From UBA1479 sp963976055 (GTDB taxonomy: Bacteria; Pseudomonadota; Alphaproteobacteria; Rhodospirillales; Casp-alpha2), in assembly GCA_963976055.1 (NCBI GenBank), contig CAXBJB010000008.1, positions 1 to 64,000 on the forward strand: a stretch of DNA of 64,000 nt, in the 5' to 3' direction. Below the pieces are notes generated by a model, which was not told the DNA's origin, did no database searches, and worked only from the letters and a program-made list of their open reading frames with translations. Every line of letters starts with the position of its first letter. The stretch's first letter is position 1. A program made the position numbers and the translations under genes. Shown here in pieces: positions 54,933 to 64,000 of this stretch.

Positions 54933-55673
54933 ATGTCCGAAACCACACCCGAGCAAACCCCAGACAGCGCGCCCGAGGATGCGGCCGCCGATGCCGCCGC
55001 CGATCCCGGCCAGCCGGAAGCGGCGCCGGAAGGCGAGCCGCCGATCCCGTCGATGACGGCGGACGCGGGCGCGGCCGATCCGGCCCAACGCATCGCCGCG
55101 CTGGAAGCCCAGTTGGCCGATGCCAACGACCGCACCCTGCGGGCATTGGCCGAGGCCGAAAACGTGCGCCGCCGGGCCGAACGCGACAAGCAGGATGCGT
55201 CCAGATACGCCATCGCAAACTTCGCCCGCGAGATTTTGACCGTGGGCGACAACCTGCGCCGCGCGCTCGACAGCGTCGACGCCGAGGCGCGCACGTCGTC
55301 GGAGGTCGTCGAAACCCTGATGACCGGGGTCGAGATGACGGAACGCGCCCTTTTGTCCGTGCTGGAACGCAGCGGCATCAAGCGCCTTGATCCGCTCGGC
55401 CAGCGCTTCGATTCCAACGCCCATGAGGCGCTGTTCGAAATTCCCGACCCGACCCAGCCCCAGGGCACGGTGGCCCAGGTGATCGAGGCCGGCTACACGC
55501 TGAACGACCGCCTGCTGCGCCCGGCCAAGGTCGGGGTGACCAAGGGCGGGCCGAAACCCGACGCGCCGGCCGCCGGCGACGGCGAGGCCTCGGGCAATGA
55601 CGGCAAGGACGGCAACAAGGCCTATGAAAAGGGCGGGCCGGGGGCCGGCGGGCAGGTCGACGAAAAGCTGTAG
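54933..55673 (+). CDS. grpE: Nucleotide exchange factor GrpE
   Basis: A 246-residue co-chaperone that releases ADP from DnaK. The first 50 residues are an acidic Ala/Pro-rich disordered tail. Then comes the long dimerising coiled coil (AQRIAALEAQLADANDRTLRALAEAENVRRRAERDKQDASRYA), and the beta-wing domain ends with GTVAQVIEAGYTLNDRLLRPAKVGVTK, the family's C-terminal hallmark. A further Gly/Lys-rich tail follows, slightly longer than usual. It lies between hrcA and dnaK. Confidence 0.97.
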   Translation: MSETTPEQTPDSAPEDAAADAAADPGQPEAAPEGEPPIPSMTADAGAADPAQRIAALEAQLADANDRTLRALAEAENVRRRAERDKQDASRYAIANFAREILTVGDNLRRALDSVDAEARTSSEVVETLMTGVEMTERALLSVLERSGIKRLDPLGQRFDSNAHEALFEIPDPTQPQGTVAQVIEAGYTLNDRLLRPAKVGVTKGGPKPDAPAAGDGEASGNDGKDGNKAYEKGGPGAGGQVDEKL

Positions 55674-55914
55674 AAAACCCCGGAAAGCCGGGTTGCGGGG
55701 CTGCCTGCACCCGCTTATATAACCCTCGAACCGCAACGGTCTTTGATGCGGTTTTGGCAGGAGCCTGTTAACCCTGGGCCGTGTAAACTGGGCGATGACA
55801 TCTTTTCATCCCAAGGGGCATGGGTTAAGCAGCACCTGAAACAACGATGGAAGCCGCAGACGGGCGCCGCAATCGGGCCCTGGGACGGTTGGCCTTAAGG
55901 AAAGGACTGAACAC
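55674..55914 (+). promoter_or_regulatory. dnaK leader with candidate heat-shock promoter
   Basis: The 241-base grpE-dnaK gap holds a candidate promoter, TTGCGG (55693-55698) and TTATAT (55715-55720) with 16 bases between them. That is close to alphaproteobacterial RpoH promoters (CTTG-type -35 and T/C-ATAT-type -10). A weak hairpin (AACCCCGG / CCGGGTT, 55676-55694) follows the grpE stop. The rest would be a 5' untranslated leader of about 190 bases. A purine-rich RBS (AAGGAAAGGA) lies just before the dnaK ATG. Confidence 0.45.
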
Positions 55915-57864
<1,950 letters not shown>

Positions 57865-57872
57865 TCCGGCGT

Positions 57873-57894
57873 GCCGGGGGCTTCGGCCCCCGGC
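57873..57894 (+). terminator. UUCG-tetraloop hairpin between dnaK and dnaJ
   Basis: A perfect nine-base stem, GCCGGGGGC (57873-57881) and GCCCCCGGC (57886-57894), closes a TTCG loop, a very stable RNA fold. It lies nine bases after the dnaK stop. The 3' flank (GCCATTTCGG) has a short T run only, so it may be a partial terminator or a 3'-end stabiliser that lowers dnaJ relative to dnaK. Confidence 0.65.
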
Positions 57895-57947
57895 GCCATT
57901 TCGGATCATCGCCTGTAACGTCCTGATGTCCGGGAGGGCTCTCGATC

Positions 57948-59099
57948 ATGGCTGACAAGCGCGATTACTATGACATTCTCGGCGTCAAGAAGGGCGCCGA
58001 CGACGGAGAGCTGAAAGCGGCCTACCGCAAGCTTGCCATGAAGTTTCATCCCGACCGCAATCCCGACGACAAGGAAGCGGAAAAGAAGTTCAAGGAACTG
58101 AACGAAGCCTACGAGGTCTTGAAGGACGCGGAAAAACGCGCCGCCTACGACCGCTTCGGCCATGCCGCCTTCGAGGCGGGCGGCGCCGGTGGCGGCGGCG
58201 GCTTCGATGCCGGCGGCCAGGGCTTTTCCGGCTTCGGCGACATTTTCGAGGAAATGTTCGGCGAATTCATGGGCGGCGGCCGCGGCGGGCGCGGCGGCCA
58301 TGCCGGCGGCCACGGCGCCGACCTGCGCTATAACATGGAACTGTCGCTGGAAGACGCCTTCAACGGCAAGAAGGCGGAAATCCGCGTGCCGACCTCCGTC
58401 GCCTGCGAGCCCTGCAAGGGTACGGGCGCCGAGGACGCGGCGGCGCCCATCACCTGCACGACCTGCGGGGGGGCGGGGCGCGTGCGCTCGCAATCGGGCT
58501 TCTTCACGGTGGAACGCACCTGTCCGGCCTGTCAGGGCCGGGGCACGGTGATCAAGGACCCCTGCCGGACCTGCGGCGGGGCCGGGCGCGTGCACAAGGA
58601 AAAGACGCTCAGCGTCACCATTCCCGCCGGGGTCGAGGATGGTACGCGCATCCGCCTGGCCGGCGAGGGCGAGGCCGGCCTGCGCGGCGCGCCGCCGGGC
58701 GATCTCTACCTGTTCCTCGGCATCCGCCCGCATCGGTTTTTCCACCGCGACGGCGCCGACATCCATTGCCGGGTACCCATCCCCATGACCACGGCGGCCT
58801 TGGGCGGCCAGGTCGAGGTCCCGACCATCGAGGGCAAGCGCGCGCGGGTGACCATCCCCGCCGGCACGCCCACGGGCCACCAGTTGCGCCTCGCGGGCAA
58901 GGGCATGTCGGTCATGCGCACCAAGTCGCGCGGCGACATGTTCGTCCAGGTCACGGTCGAGACGCCGCAGAACCTGACGGACAAGCAGAAAGAGCTTCTC
59001 AAGGAATTCGACGCTGCCGGCGACAAGAAGACCCAGAGCCCGCAATCGACGGGCTTCTTCGACAAGGTCAAGGAAATCTGGGAAGACCTGAAGGACTGA
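57948..59099 (+). CDS. dnaJ: Chaperone protein DnaJ (Hsp40)
   Basis: A 383-residue type I Hsp40. The J domain (5-70) has HPD at 34-36 in MKFHPDRNPDD. A Gly/Phe-rich region follows (76-120). The cysteine-rich domain has four CxxCxGxG-type motifs (CEPCKGTG, CTTCGGAG, CPACQGRG, CRTCGGAG) and binds two zinc ions. The C-terminal substrate-binding domain ends near KEIWEDLKD. It stimulates DnaK ATPase and delivers substrates. It precedes repeat copy C. Confidence 0.98.
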   Translation: MADKRDYYDILGVKKGADDGELKAAYRKLAMKFHPDRNPDDKEAEKKFKELNEAYEVLKDAEKRAAYDRFGHAAFEAGGAGGGGGFDAGGQGFSGFGDIFEEMFGEFMGGGRGGRGGHAGGHGADLRYNMELSLEDAFNGKKAEIRVPTSVACEPCKGTGAEDAAAPITCTTCGGAGRVRSQSGFFTVERTCPACQGRGTVIKDPCRTCGGAGRVHKEKTLSVTIPAGVEDGTRIRLAGEGEAGLRGAPPGDLYLFLGIRPHRFFHRDGADIHCRVPIPMTTAALGGQVEVPTIEGKRARVTIPAGTPTGHQLRLAGKGMSVMRTKSRGDMFVQVTVETPQNLTDKQKELLKEFDAAGDKKTQSPQSTGFFDKVKEIWEDLKD

Positions 59100-59105
59100 C
59101 CTTGT

Positions 59106-59192
59106 CCTCCTCGTTTCTCACGCCCTCATCGTCTCAGTGGTTTTTTTAAATATGAACCACAGAGGCAATGAGGCCGTGAGGAAGAAAAAAGG
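59106..59192. repeat. Repeat copy C, hairpin form, between dnaJ and dapB
   Basis: Arms of 26 bases, 59117-59142 and 59155-59180, match in about 22 positions around a 12-base T/A-rich loop. The AACCACAGAGGC..GTGAG pattern is that of copies A and B, but here the AACCAC cores face each other in the middle rather than lying at the outer ends. As RNA it would form a long hairpin after dnaJ and may end transcription before dapB. Confidence 0.75.
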
Positions 59193-59256
59193 TTCCTTTT
59201 CAAATCCCTGATCCATAGAGTTCCCGCCGAGATCAATTCGGCGGGGGAAGATTCCC

Positions 59257-60057
59257 ATGAACATCGGAATTGTCGGCTGCGGCGGGCGCATGGGGCGCAT
59301 GCTGATCCAGGCCGTGATGGCGACGGACGGCGCGGCGCTTGCCGGCGGCACGGAACAGGCGGGCAGCCCCTTCATCGGCCAGGACCTGGGCTTGCTGGTC
59401 GGATCGCAGACCGTGGGCGCCGTGGTCATGGACGACGCGCGGGCGCTGTTCGAGGCGTCGGACGTGGTCATCGACTTCACCGTGCCGGCGGCGACGGCGG
59501 GCCATGCGGCGCTCGCCTTCGACACCGCCACCGCCATGGTCATCGGCACCACGGGGTTGTCGCCGGACCAGCAGTCGACGATCCAGGGGGCGTCGGAAAC
59601 CGCCGCCATCGTGCAGGCGGGCAACATGTCCTTGGGCGTCAACCTGCTGGTCGGCCTGGCCCGGCAGGCGGCCGAGCTGCTCGGCCCCGATTACGACATC
59701 GAGGTCGTGGAAATGCACCACAAGCACAAGATCGACGCGCCCTCGGGCACGGCGCTGATGCTCGGCCGGGCCGCCGCCGAAGGGCGCGGCATCGACCATG
59801 ACAAGAACGCGGTGATGTCGCGCGAGGGCCATACGGGCGCGCGGCCCGACGGCGCGATCGGATACGCCACCCTGCGCGGCGGCGACGTGGTCGGCGACCA
59901 TACGGTGATCTTCGCCGGCCCGTCGGAACGCATCGAGCTGACCCACCGGGCGTCTTCGCGGGAAATCTTCGCGCGCGGCGCCGTGCGCGCCGCCATGTGG
60001 TGCGAGGGCAGGGCGCCCGGCCTTTATTCCATGCGCGATGTCTTGGGCCTGAGCTAG
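59257..60057 (+). CDS. dapB: 4-hydroxy-tetrahydrodipicolinate reductase
   Basis: A 266-residue NAD(P)H-dependent reductase of lysine and meso-diaminopimelate biosynthesis. The N-terminus MNIGIVGCGGRMGRMLIQAVMATDG has the nucleotide-binding GCGGRMG loop (7-13). The catalytic block EVVEMHHKHKIDAPSGTALMLG carries the conserved His-His and Lys. A strong GGGGGAAG RBS lies before the ATG. It follows dnaJ, as in several alphaproteobacteria, and faces the DUF2244 gene with one base between the stops. Confidence 0.97.
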   Translation: MNIGIVGCGGRMGRMLIQAVMATDGAALAGGTEQAGSPFIGQDLGLLVGSQTVGAVVMDDARALFEASDVVIDFTVPAATAGHAALAFDTATAMVIGTTGLSPDQQSTIQGASETAAIVQAGNMSLGVNLLVGLARQAAELLGPDYDIEVVEMHHKHKIDAPSGTALMLGRAAAEGRGIDHDKNAVMSREGHTGARPDGAIGYATLRGGDVVGDHTVIFAGPSERIELTHRASSREIFARGAVRAAMWCEGRAPGLYSMRDVLGLS

Positions 60058-60058
60058 A

Positions 60059-60562
60059 TTAGGCCCCCAGCGCCGGGTTGCGCAGGTCGGCCAGCACCTG
60101 TTTCAGGCGGTTGGCGACGCCGGTCTTTTCCTCCAGCGTGAGAAACCGGCCGATGGCGAGCGAGCGCCCGTGCGAGCGCAGCAGCAGCCGCGCCCCCCGG
60201 CCCCGGGTTTCGTCGATCAGCACCTGCAGCCATTGCGGCTGGAAGGTCCAGCGGTGATGGCAGCCCCAATGGGTGACGCGGTCGACGCTCAACTCCCGCG
60301 CCGTCACGGCGATGGTCTCGACCTCGGCCCCGCGCCTGAGGTTCAGGCGCAGCAGGCCGTAGAGCAAAATCATCTCCACCCCCATGAAGGGAAACACCGG
60401 CCAGGCGCCGATCATGATGAACAGCACGGACAGCGGCACCCAGAACACGGCCAGCACCCACATGAACACGTGCGCGCCCTTCAGCGTGCTTGAGCGGTGC
60501 GGCCTGAGTTCCGTGCGGAACAGGCAGGCGTCGGGATCGTGGATGGCGTCGGGCGTGCTCAT
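60059..60562 (-). CDS. DUF2244 domain integral membrane protein
   Basis: A protein of 167 residues from ATG 60562, with two membrane helices (roughly 30-50 and 53-72: FMWVLAVFWVPLSVLFIMIGAWPVFPFMGVEMILLYGLL) and a C-terminal soluble domain (LSVDRVTHWGCHHRWTFQPQWLQVLI) typical of DUF2244. Function is unknown. A second ATG at 60571 or a TTG at 60580 would add residues. It is read leftward from the cyclase gene side and ends one base from the dapB stop. Confidence 0.88.
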   Translation of the reverse strand: MSTPDAIHDPDACLFRTELRPHRSSTLKGAHVFMWVLAVFWVPLSVLFIMIGAWPVFPFMGVEMILLYGLLRLNLRRGAEVETIAVTARELSVDRVTHWGCHHRWTFQPQWLQVLIDETRGRGARLLLRSHGRSLAIGRFLTLEEKTGVANRLKQVLADLRNPALGA

Positions 60563-60607
60563 GGCGACCATGATACGCAAGCGGCGGGCGGAGAAAAGGG
60601 CCTTCGT

Positions 60608-61885
60608 TCAGGACCCGGGGTCGGCGGCCGCGCCGGGATGGCGGCGGATGCGCACGGGCTCACGCCGGCCCTTGACGGAAATCGCCTCTTCCTGGCCGAA
60701 ACCGTCGGCGGCGTCCGGGCCGGCGGCGGCAAGGGTGTCCGCGTCGGCGACGACCTCGCCCGCCGCCGCGGCGGCGCACAGCCGGGCCGACACGTTGACG
60801 CCGTCGCCGATCACCGTGAAGTCGCGGCGATGGACGGCCCCGATGGCGCCGGAGATGACCTCGCCCGTATAGACGCCGACGCCGACCGGGCGCGGCAGGT
60901 TGGCGCGCGCCAGCTCATCCTGCACGTCGCGCGCGGCGGCAAGGGCGCGGGCCTCGGCGCCGGGGCCGTCGAAACGGGCCAGCAGCGCGTCGCCGATCAT
61001 CTTGTCGACGTCGCCGCCGTGGGCCTCGACCGCCGCGACCTGGATGCCCATCAATTCGTTGAGGTACCACACCACCCGTTCCGGCGGGTTGCTTTCCGAA
61101 TAGCCAGTGAAGTCGCGGGCGTCGGAATAGAACAGGGTCAGCCGCACGCGCCGGGACGGGATGTCGCCGCCGCCCCGGGCCGCGTCGACGGCGCTCATAG
61201 ACACGAAGCTTTCCAGTTTGCGCCGGGTCTCGTCGAGGGCGGCCGAGCGGCTGTCGATCTCGCGCTGGCCGCGCGCCACCAGCATGCCCAGCCCGGCCAG
61301 CAAAAGCACCAGTCCGGCCGCCGGTGCGGCGGCGGCGATGGCGCCCGAGCGCAGCAGCAGCGCATCCAGATAGGCGACCGGCTCGTACAATTCGAACACG
61401 GCGGCGATGTCGCCCGCCGCGTCGATCACCGGGACGTAGATTTCGTAAAGCGGCTGTCCGTTCTCGACAATCCGCACCAATACCGGCTTGCCGTCGAACA
61501 CGACGGTCTTGAGGGCGGCGTTGGTTTCGCGCTTGGCGAAGTCGGCGGCATCGGTCGAGAACAGCACCTGGCCCGCCAGGCTGTAGACCTTCATGGCCTG
61601 GATGCGCAGTTCGCGGACTTCCTGTTCGATGGCGGCGCGCAGCTTGTCGTGATCGGCCTTGGTGTCGCCGTGCGCCAGCAGATGCGCCCAGGCCTCGGGC
61701 GCGGCATGGGACACGGCGGCGGAAACGGCCTCGGCGCGCTGACGCGCCAGTTCCAGATAGATGCTTTCCGTGGTGCGGATCACCGCATACACGGTCGCCG
61801 CCACCATCACGGCCAGCAACACCGCCAGGCCCGGCGCGATGCGCCGCCAGAAATGCCGCTTCAGGGGATAGCCGATGTCGTTCAT
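60608..61885 (-). CDS. Membrane class III adenylate/guanylate cyclase
   Basis: A 425-residue cyclase. The order is a membrane helix (17-37), a periplasmic sensor region (38-180) without a motif I can name, a second helix (181-203), a short coiled linker, and a C-terminal class III cyclase domain (246-420). Metal-binding aspartates are seen: Asp255 in FYSDARDFT and Asp299 in KMIGDALLARF. Lys295 and Asp355 (DFTVIGDGVNVSARL) are the purine-selecting residues expected for ATP. It probably responds to an external signal; the nearest genes give no clue to the effector. Confidence 0.92.
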   Translation of the reverse strand: MNDIGYPLKRHFWRRIAPGLAVLLAVMVAATVYAVIRTTESIYLELARQRAEAVSAAVSHAAPEAWAHLLAHGDTKADHDKLRAAIEQEVRELRIQAMKVYSLAGQVLFSTDAADFAKRETNAALKTVVFDGKPVLVRIVENGQPLYEIYVPVIDAAGDIAAVFELYEPVAYLDALLLRSGAIAAAAPAAGLVLLLAGLGMLVARGQREIDSRSAALDETRRKLESFVSMSAVDAARGGGDIPSRRVRLTLFYSDARDFTGYSESNPPERVVWYLNELMGIQVAAVEAHGGDVDKMIGDALLARFDGPGAEARALAAARDVQDELARANLPRPVGVGVYTGEVISGAIGAVHRRDFTVIGDGVNVSARLCAAAAAGEVVADADTLAAAGPDAADGFGQEEAISVKGRREPVRIRRHPGAAADPGS

Positions 61886-61986
61886 TGGTTGTTCCGGGCC
61901 GGGTGTCGGTGGCAATCTAGCGGCGCCCCGGCGGGGGCGGCATGACATGCATCAAGAACCGAAGGCCCGGCCATGAAGAAAACGCC

Positions 61987-62619
61987 ATGAAAAAAGCCGA
62001 CATCGAGGAATTCTACCGCCGCCTGCAGGCCCAGAACCCGGAGCCCAAGGGCGAACTGGACTGGGTCAACCCGTTCACCCTGCTGGTCGCGGTGGTGCTG
62101 TCGGCCCAGGCCACGGACGTCGGGGTCAACAAGGCGACGGGTCCCCTGTTCAAGATCGCCGACACGCCGGAAAAGATGGCGGCCCTGGGCGAGGCGACAA
62201 TCCGCGACTACGTGAAAACCATCGGCCTCTACCGCACCAAGGCGGCCAACGTGTTCAGGCTGTGCAATATCCTGATCGAGCGGCACGGATCGGTCGTGCC
62301 CAACGATCAGGAGGCCCTGGAAGCCCTCCCGGGCGTCGGCCGCAAGACCGCCAACGTGGTGCGCAACATCGCCTTTGGGGAGCCGACCATCGCCGTCGAC
62401 ACGCATATCTTCCGCATCGGCAACCGCACGGGCATCGCCCCCGGCAAGACGCCCTTGGCGGTCGAACAGAAACTGATGAAGGTCACGCCCGCGGCCTACA
62501 TGCGCCACGCCCACCATTGGCTGATCCTGCACGGTCGCTATGTGTGCAAGGCGCGCAAGCCCGAGTGCGCGGTCTGTGTCGTCGCGGACCTGTGCCGGTT
62601 CAAGGGAAAGACGGTATAG
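61987..62619 (+). CDS. nth: Endonuclease III
   Basis: A 210-residue base-excision repair enzyme: DNA glycosylase/AP lyase for oxidised pyrimidines. The helix-hairpin-helix is LEALPGVGRKTANVV with the catalytic Lys120, and Asp138 is in VDTHIFRIGNR. The iron-sulphur cluster ligands are Cys187, Cys194, Cys197 and Cys203 (C-x6-C-x2-C-x5-C). Positions match E. coli Nth. ATG 61987 gives MKKADIEEFYRRL. It is divergent from the cyclase gene and faces the lipoprotein gene. Confidence 0.98.
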   Translation: MKKADIEEFYRRLQAQNPEPKGELDWVNPFTLLVAVVLSAQATDVGVNKATGPLFKIADTPEKMAALGEATIRDYVKTIGLYRTKAANVFRLCNILIERHGSVVPNDQEALEALPGVGRKTANVVRNIAFGEPTIAVDTHIFRIGNRTGIAPGKTPLAVEQKLMKVTPAAYMRHAHHWLILHGRYVCKARKPECAVCVVADLCRFKGKTV

Positions 62620-62708
62620 CAAATCCCGAGCGGGCCGCGTTCCAGCCCGCGACGGTGCATTTGCGGGAAAAATAATTAAAGATGCCGCGCGGCGGCGGAA
62701 GGGGAGGA

Positions 62709-63146
62709 TTATCCGCGCAGGCGCGGCGTGGCGTTGACGCAGGACTGGCGGTCGGTCGCCTTGCCGGCCTCGTCGCGGGCTTCGACATGGGCGACCCGGG
62801 CGGCGGCGTCCCTGGCATCCTTGTACAGGAACACGTCGAGCACACAGCCCTCGCCCTGGAACCGCAGGATTTCCGCCCCCTTGTCGATGCGGCTGAAGGC
62901 GGGGGCGCCGAACGCGGCGACCAGGTCGGGGCGGGAATATCCCAGAACCGCCTGGACCGCGATGCGGGGCAAGGGCGGCAGGGCGGCGACCTCGGGCTCG
63001 GCCGGGGTGGCGTCCGCGCCCGACGATCCGGCCGCCACGGGCAGCCCGGAGGAGGACGGCGGGGCCATGCCGTCACCGGCGCAGCCGGCCAGCGCAAGGC
63101 CGAGGATCAGGGGAACAAGAAGGCGGTGGCGGCGCGGGGCAGGCAC
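62709..63146 (-). CDS. Hypothetical lipoprotein
   Basis: A 145-residue lipoprotein with GTG start at 63146. The signal is MPAPRRHRLLVPLILGLALAGC, with lipobox LAGC (Cys22). A Pro/Ala/Ser-rich linker follows, then a small domain: VLGYSRPDLVAAFGAPAFSRIDKGAEILRFQGEGCVLDVFLYKD. The last looks like the SmpA/OmlA or DUF-type small beta fold found in envelope lipoproteins, but I do not recognise it firmly. It lies five bases after the bactofilin stop codon on the same strand, suggesting a shared transcript. Confidence 0.82.
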   Translation of the reverse strand: MPAPRRHRLLVPLILGLALAGCAGDGMAPPSSSGLPVAAGSSGADATPAEPEVAALPPLPRIAVQAVLGYSRPDLVAAFGAPAFSRIDKGAEILRFQGEGCVLDVFLYKDARDAAARVAHVEARDEAGKATDRQSCVNATPRLRG

Positions 63147-63151
63147 CGGGC

Positions 63152-63733
63152 TCAGTCGCCCTCGTCGAGGGTCTGCATGTCGCCGGAAATCTCGCCACCC
63201 TGTTCGATGACGATCCGGCCATAGCGGATCTTGCCCTGGACGCGGCCGCCGGCGCGGACGACGAGGCGCCCACGGGCGATCAGTTCGCCTTCGAAACGGC
63301 CGGAGATATCGGCTTCCTCGACGTCGGCGTTGCCCTTGAACACCCCCGTCGGCGCGACCTCGATCAGGCGCGCGGCGGGCAGGGTGACCTCGACCTGGCC
63401 TTCGACGACCAGACGGTCGCAGGAGGTGATTTCGCCGGTCAGGGAAATATCGCGGCCGACGATCAGGCGCTTCTGATCCGACGCGGTGTCGAGCGAGCGC
63501 GCGCGGTCGATGCGCCGGGCCGTGGTCGAGACCTCCGGCGGGCGGCGGTGCATCTCGGACGCCATGCCGGACGACGTGGGCGGCTTGGGCGCGTGGGAGC
63601 CCTTGCGGGAAAATGGTTTCAGGGGCGGCGCGGAGAAGTCCCCGCCGTCGTCTTTTGTTTCGTCGCTCACGTCAGCTTCCTTCTGGGCGGCCGGTGCCGG
63701 TGCGGTCGGGCCGTCCTTTTTCTTCCCAAACAT
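63152..63733 (-). CDS. Bactofilin family polymer-forming protein
   Basis: A 193-residue bactofilin (DUF583). The N-terminal 85 residues are Pro/Lys-rich and probably disordered, with polar Ser/Thr. The right-handed beta-helix core (about 90-190) has the periodic hydrophobic pattern (LIVGRDISLTGEI / LVVEGQVEV / LIEVAPTGVFKGNADVEEADISGRFEGELIARGRLVVRAGGRVQGKIRYGRIVIEQGGEISGD). Bactofilins form membrane-linked polymers that guide cell-shape or wall enzymes. The start is ATG 63733; a TTG lies two codons upstream. Confidence 0.92.
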   Translation of the reverse strand: MFGKKKDGPTAPAPAAQKEADVSDETKDDGGDFSAPPLKPFSRKGSHAPKPPTSSGMASEMHRRPPEVSTTARRIDRARSLDTASDQKRLIVGRDISLTGEITSCDRLVVEGQVEVTLPAARLIEVAPTGVFKGNADVEEADISGRFEGELIARGRLVVRAGGRVQGKIRYGRIVIEQGGEISGDMQTLDEGD

Positions 63734-63743
63734 AGTCAATTAC

Positions 63744-64000
63744 TTACGCCTTGGGCCCTGATCCGTCCAGCACGGAATTGGCGCCCGGACGGGCCACATG
63801 CGTGCCCTGCGGGGGGCCGCCCCGCGTCCCTTCCGCCTGCGCCCCTCCCGATTGTCCCGGGGTTCCCCGCCGCCGCCATTTTTCGAACTGATGGACCATG
63901 GCCGCGGTGGCGATCACCGGAGTCAGGAGATTGACCACGGGAATTGTCAAAAGAAAGGCAATGGCGACCCCGGTCAGGAACATCCGGCCGCCGTGGGCCT
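63744..64000 (-). CDS. EI24/CysZ-like membrane protein, C-terminal part
   Basis: Only the C-terminal 85 residues are in the window; the gene continues past the right edge. The sequence read leftward from the edge is AHGGR-MFLTGVAIAFLLTIPVVNLLTPVIATAAMVHQFEKWRR, a membrane helix with the PVVNLL..PV..ATAAMVH pattern of EI24/CysZ proteins. The last 40 residues are Gly/Pro-rich and polar. CysZ carries sulphate, but EI24-type proteins of alphaproteobacteria are not characterised. It precedes the bactofilin gene, ten bases away. Confidence 0.85.
   Translation of the reverse strand, partial: AHGGRMFLTGVAIAFLLTIPVVNLLTPVIATAAMVHQFEKWRRRGTPGQSGGAQAEGTRGGPPQGTHVARPGANSVLDGSGPKA

Noticed and set aside
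55674..55914. CIRCE operator before dnaK
   Set aside because: No sequence near TTAGCACTC-N9-GAGTGCTAA was found in the gap.

Overview
The window comes from a GC-rich alphaproteobacterium, most likely of the Rhodospirillales or a related order. The evidence is gene order: leuS-lptE-holA, parB-parA-rsmG-mnmG-mnmE, rho-hemJ-hemH-hemE, then ppsR-maf-aroE-coaE-dnaQ, secB, fxsA, timA and mltA. This closely matches the replication-origin region of Caulobacter and relatives. Coding density is very high, start and stop codons overlap often (ATGA or GTGA), and long antisense open frames are GC artefacts. No rRNA, tRNA, CRISPR array, transposase or prophage was found.

Layout. 0.3-8.4 kb, mostly rightward: a repeat-bearing hypothetical protein, an L,D-transpeptidase-like protein, yggS (leftward), a ThiE-like protein, a DUF3576 lipoprotein, leuS, lptE, holA. 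8.5-15.3 kb, leftward: the chromosome-partition and tRNA-modification block (DUF6489 protein, ferredoxin, mnmE, mnmG, rsmG, parA, parB) with two perfect 16-bp parS palindromes. 15.5-19.1 kb, rightward: a YyaL-type protein, ogt and a quinone oxidoreductase, then a dispersed palindromic repeat and a terminator. 19.3-23.4 kb, leftward: rho and three late heme genes. 23.43-23.89 kb: the hemE-ppsR intergenic region, a strong candidate for oriC. 23.9-27.5 kb, rightward: ppsR-maf-aroE-coaE-dnaQ. 27.6-34.9 kb: secB and fxsA leftward; timA, mltA, a lutABC lactate-oxidation operon, an Smr protein and an XRE regulator rightward. 35.0-41.3 kb: hslVU leftward; hisB, a DUF2628 protein, hisH, hisA, hisF, hisE and hinT rightward. 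41.4-53.6 kb: an orphan hypothetical gene behind unusual inverted repeats, comM, an OmpW-like porin, a seven-gene leftward run (rsmI to sixA), a divergent LpoA-like lipoprotein, and rph-rdgB-hemW. 53.8-60.1 kb, rightward: hrcA, grpE, dnaK, dnaJ, dapB. 60.1-64.0 kb: a DUF2244 protein, a membrane class III nucleotide cyclase, nth, a lipoprotein, a bactofilin and the C-terminal end of an EI24/CysZ-like membrane protein.

Nearly every gene is conserved housekeeping. The less ordinary signals are the putative oriC with parS sites about 10 to 13 kb away, a protein built on six copies of a DPVxxWAxxQxAxY motif, a three-copy MITE-like repeat (one copy splits the his genes, one abuts the hslU stop codon), paired CATAC/GTATG inverted repeats before an unrecognised gene, and the insertion-like position of lutABC. 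I do not see a clearly new multi-gene system.
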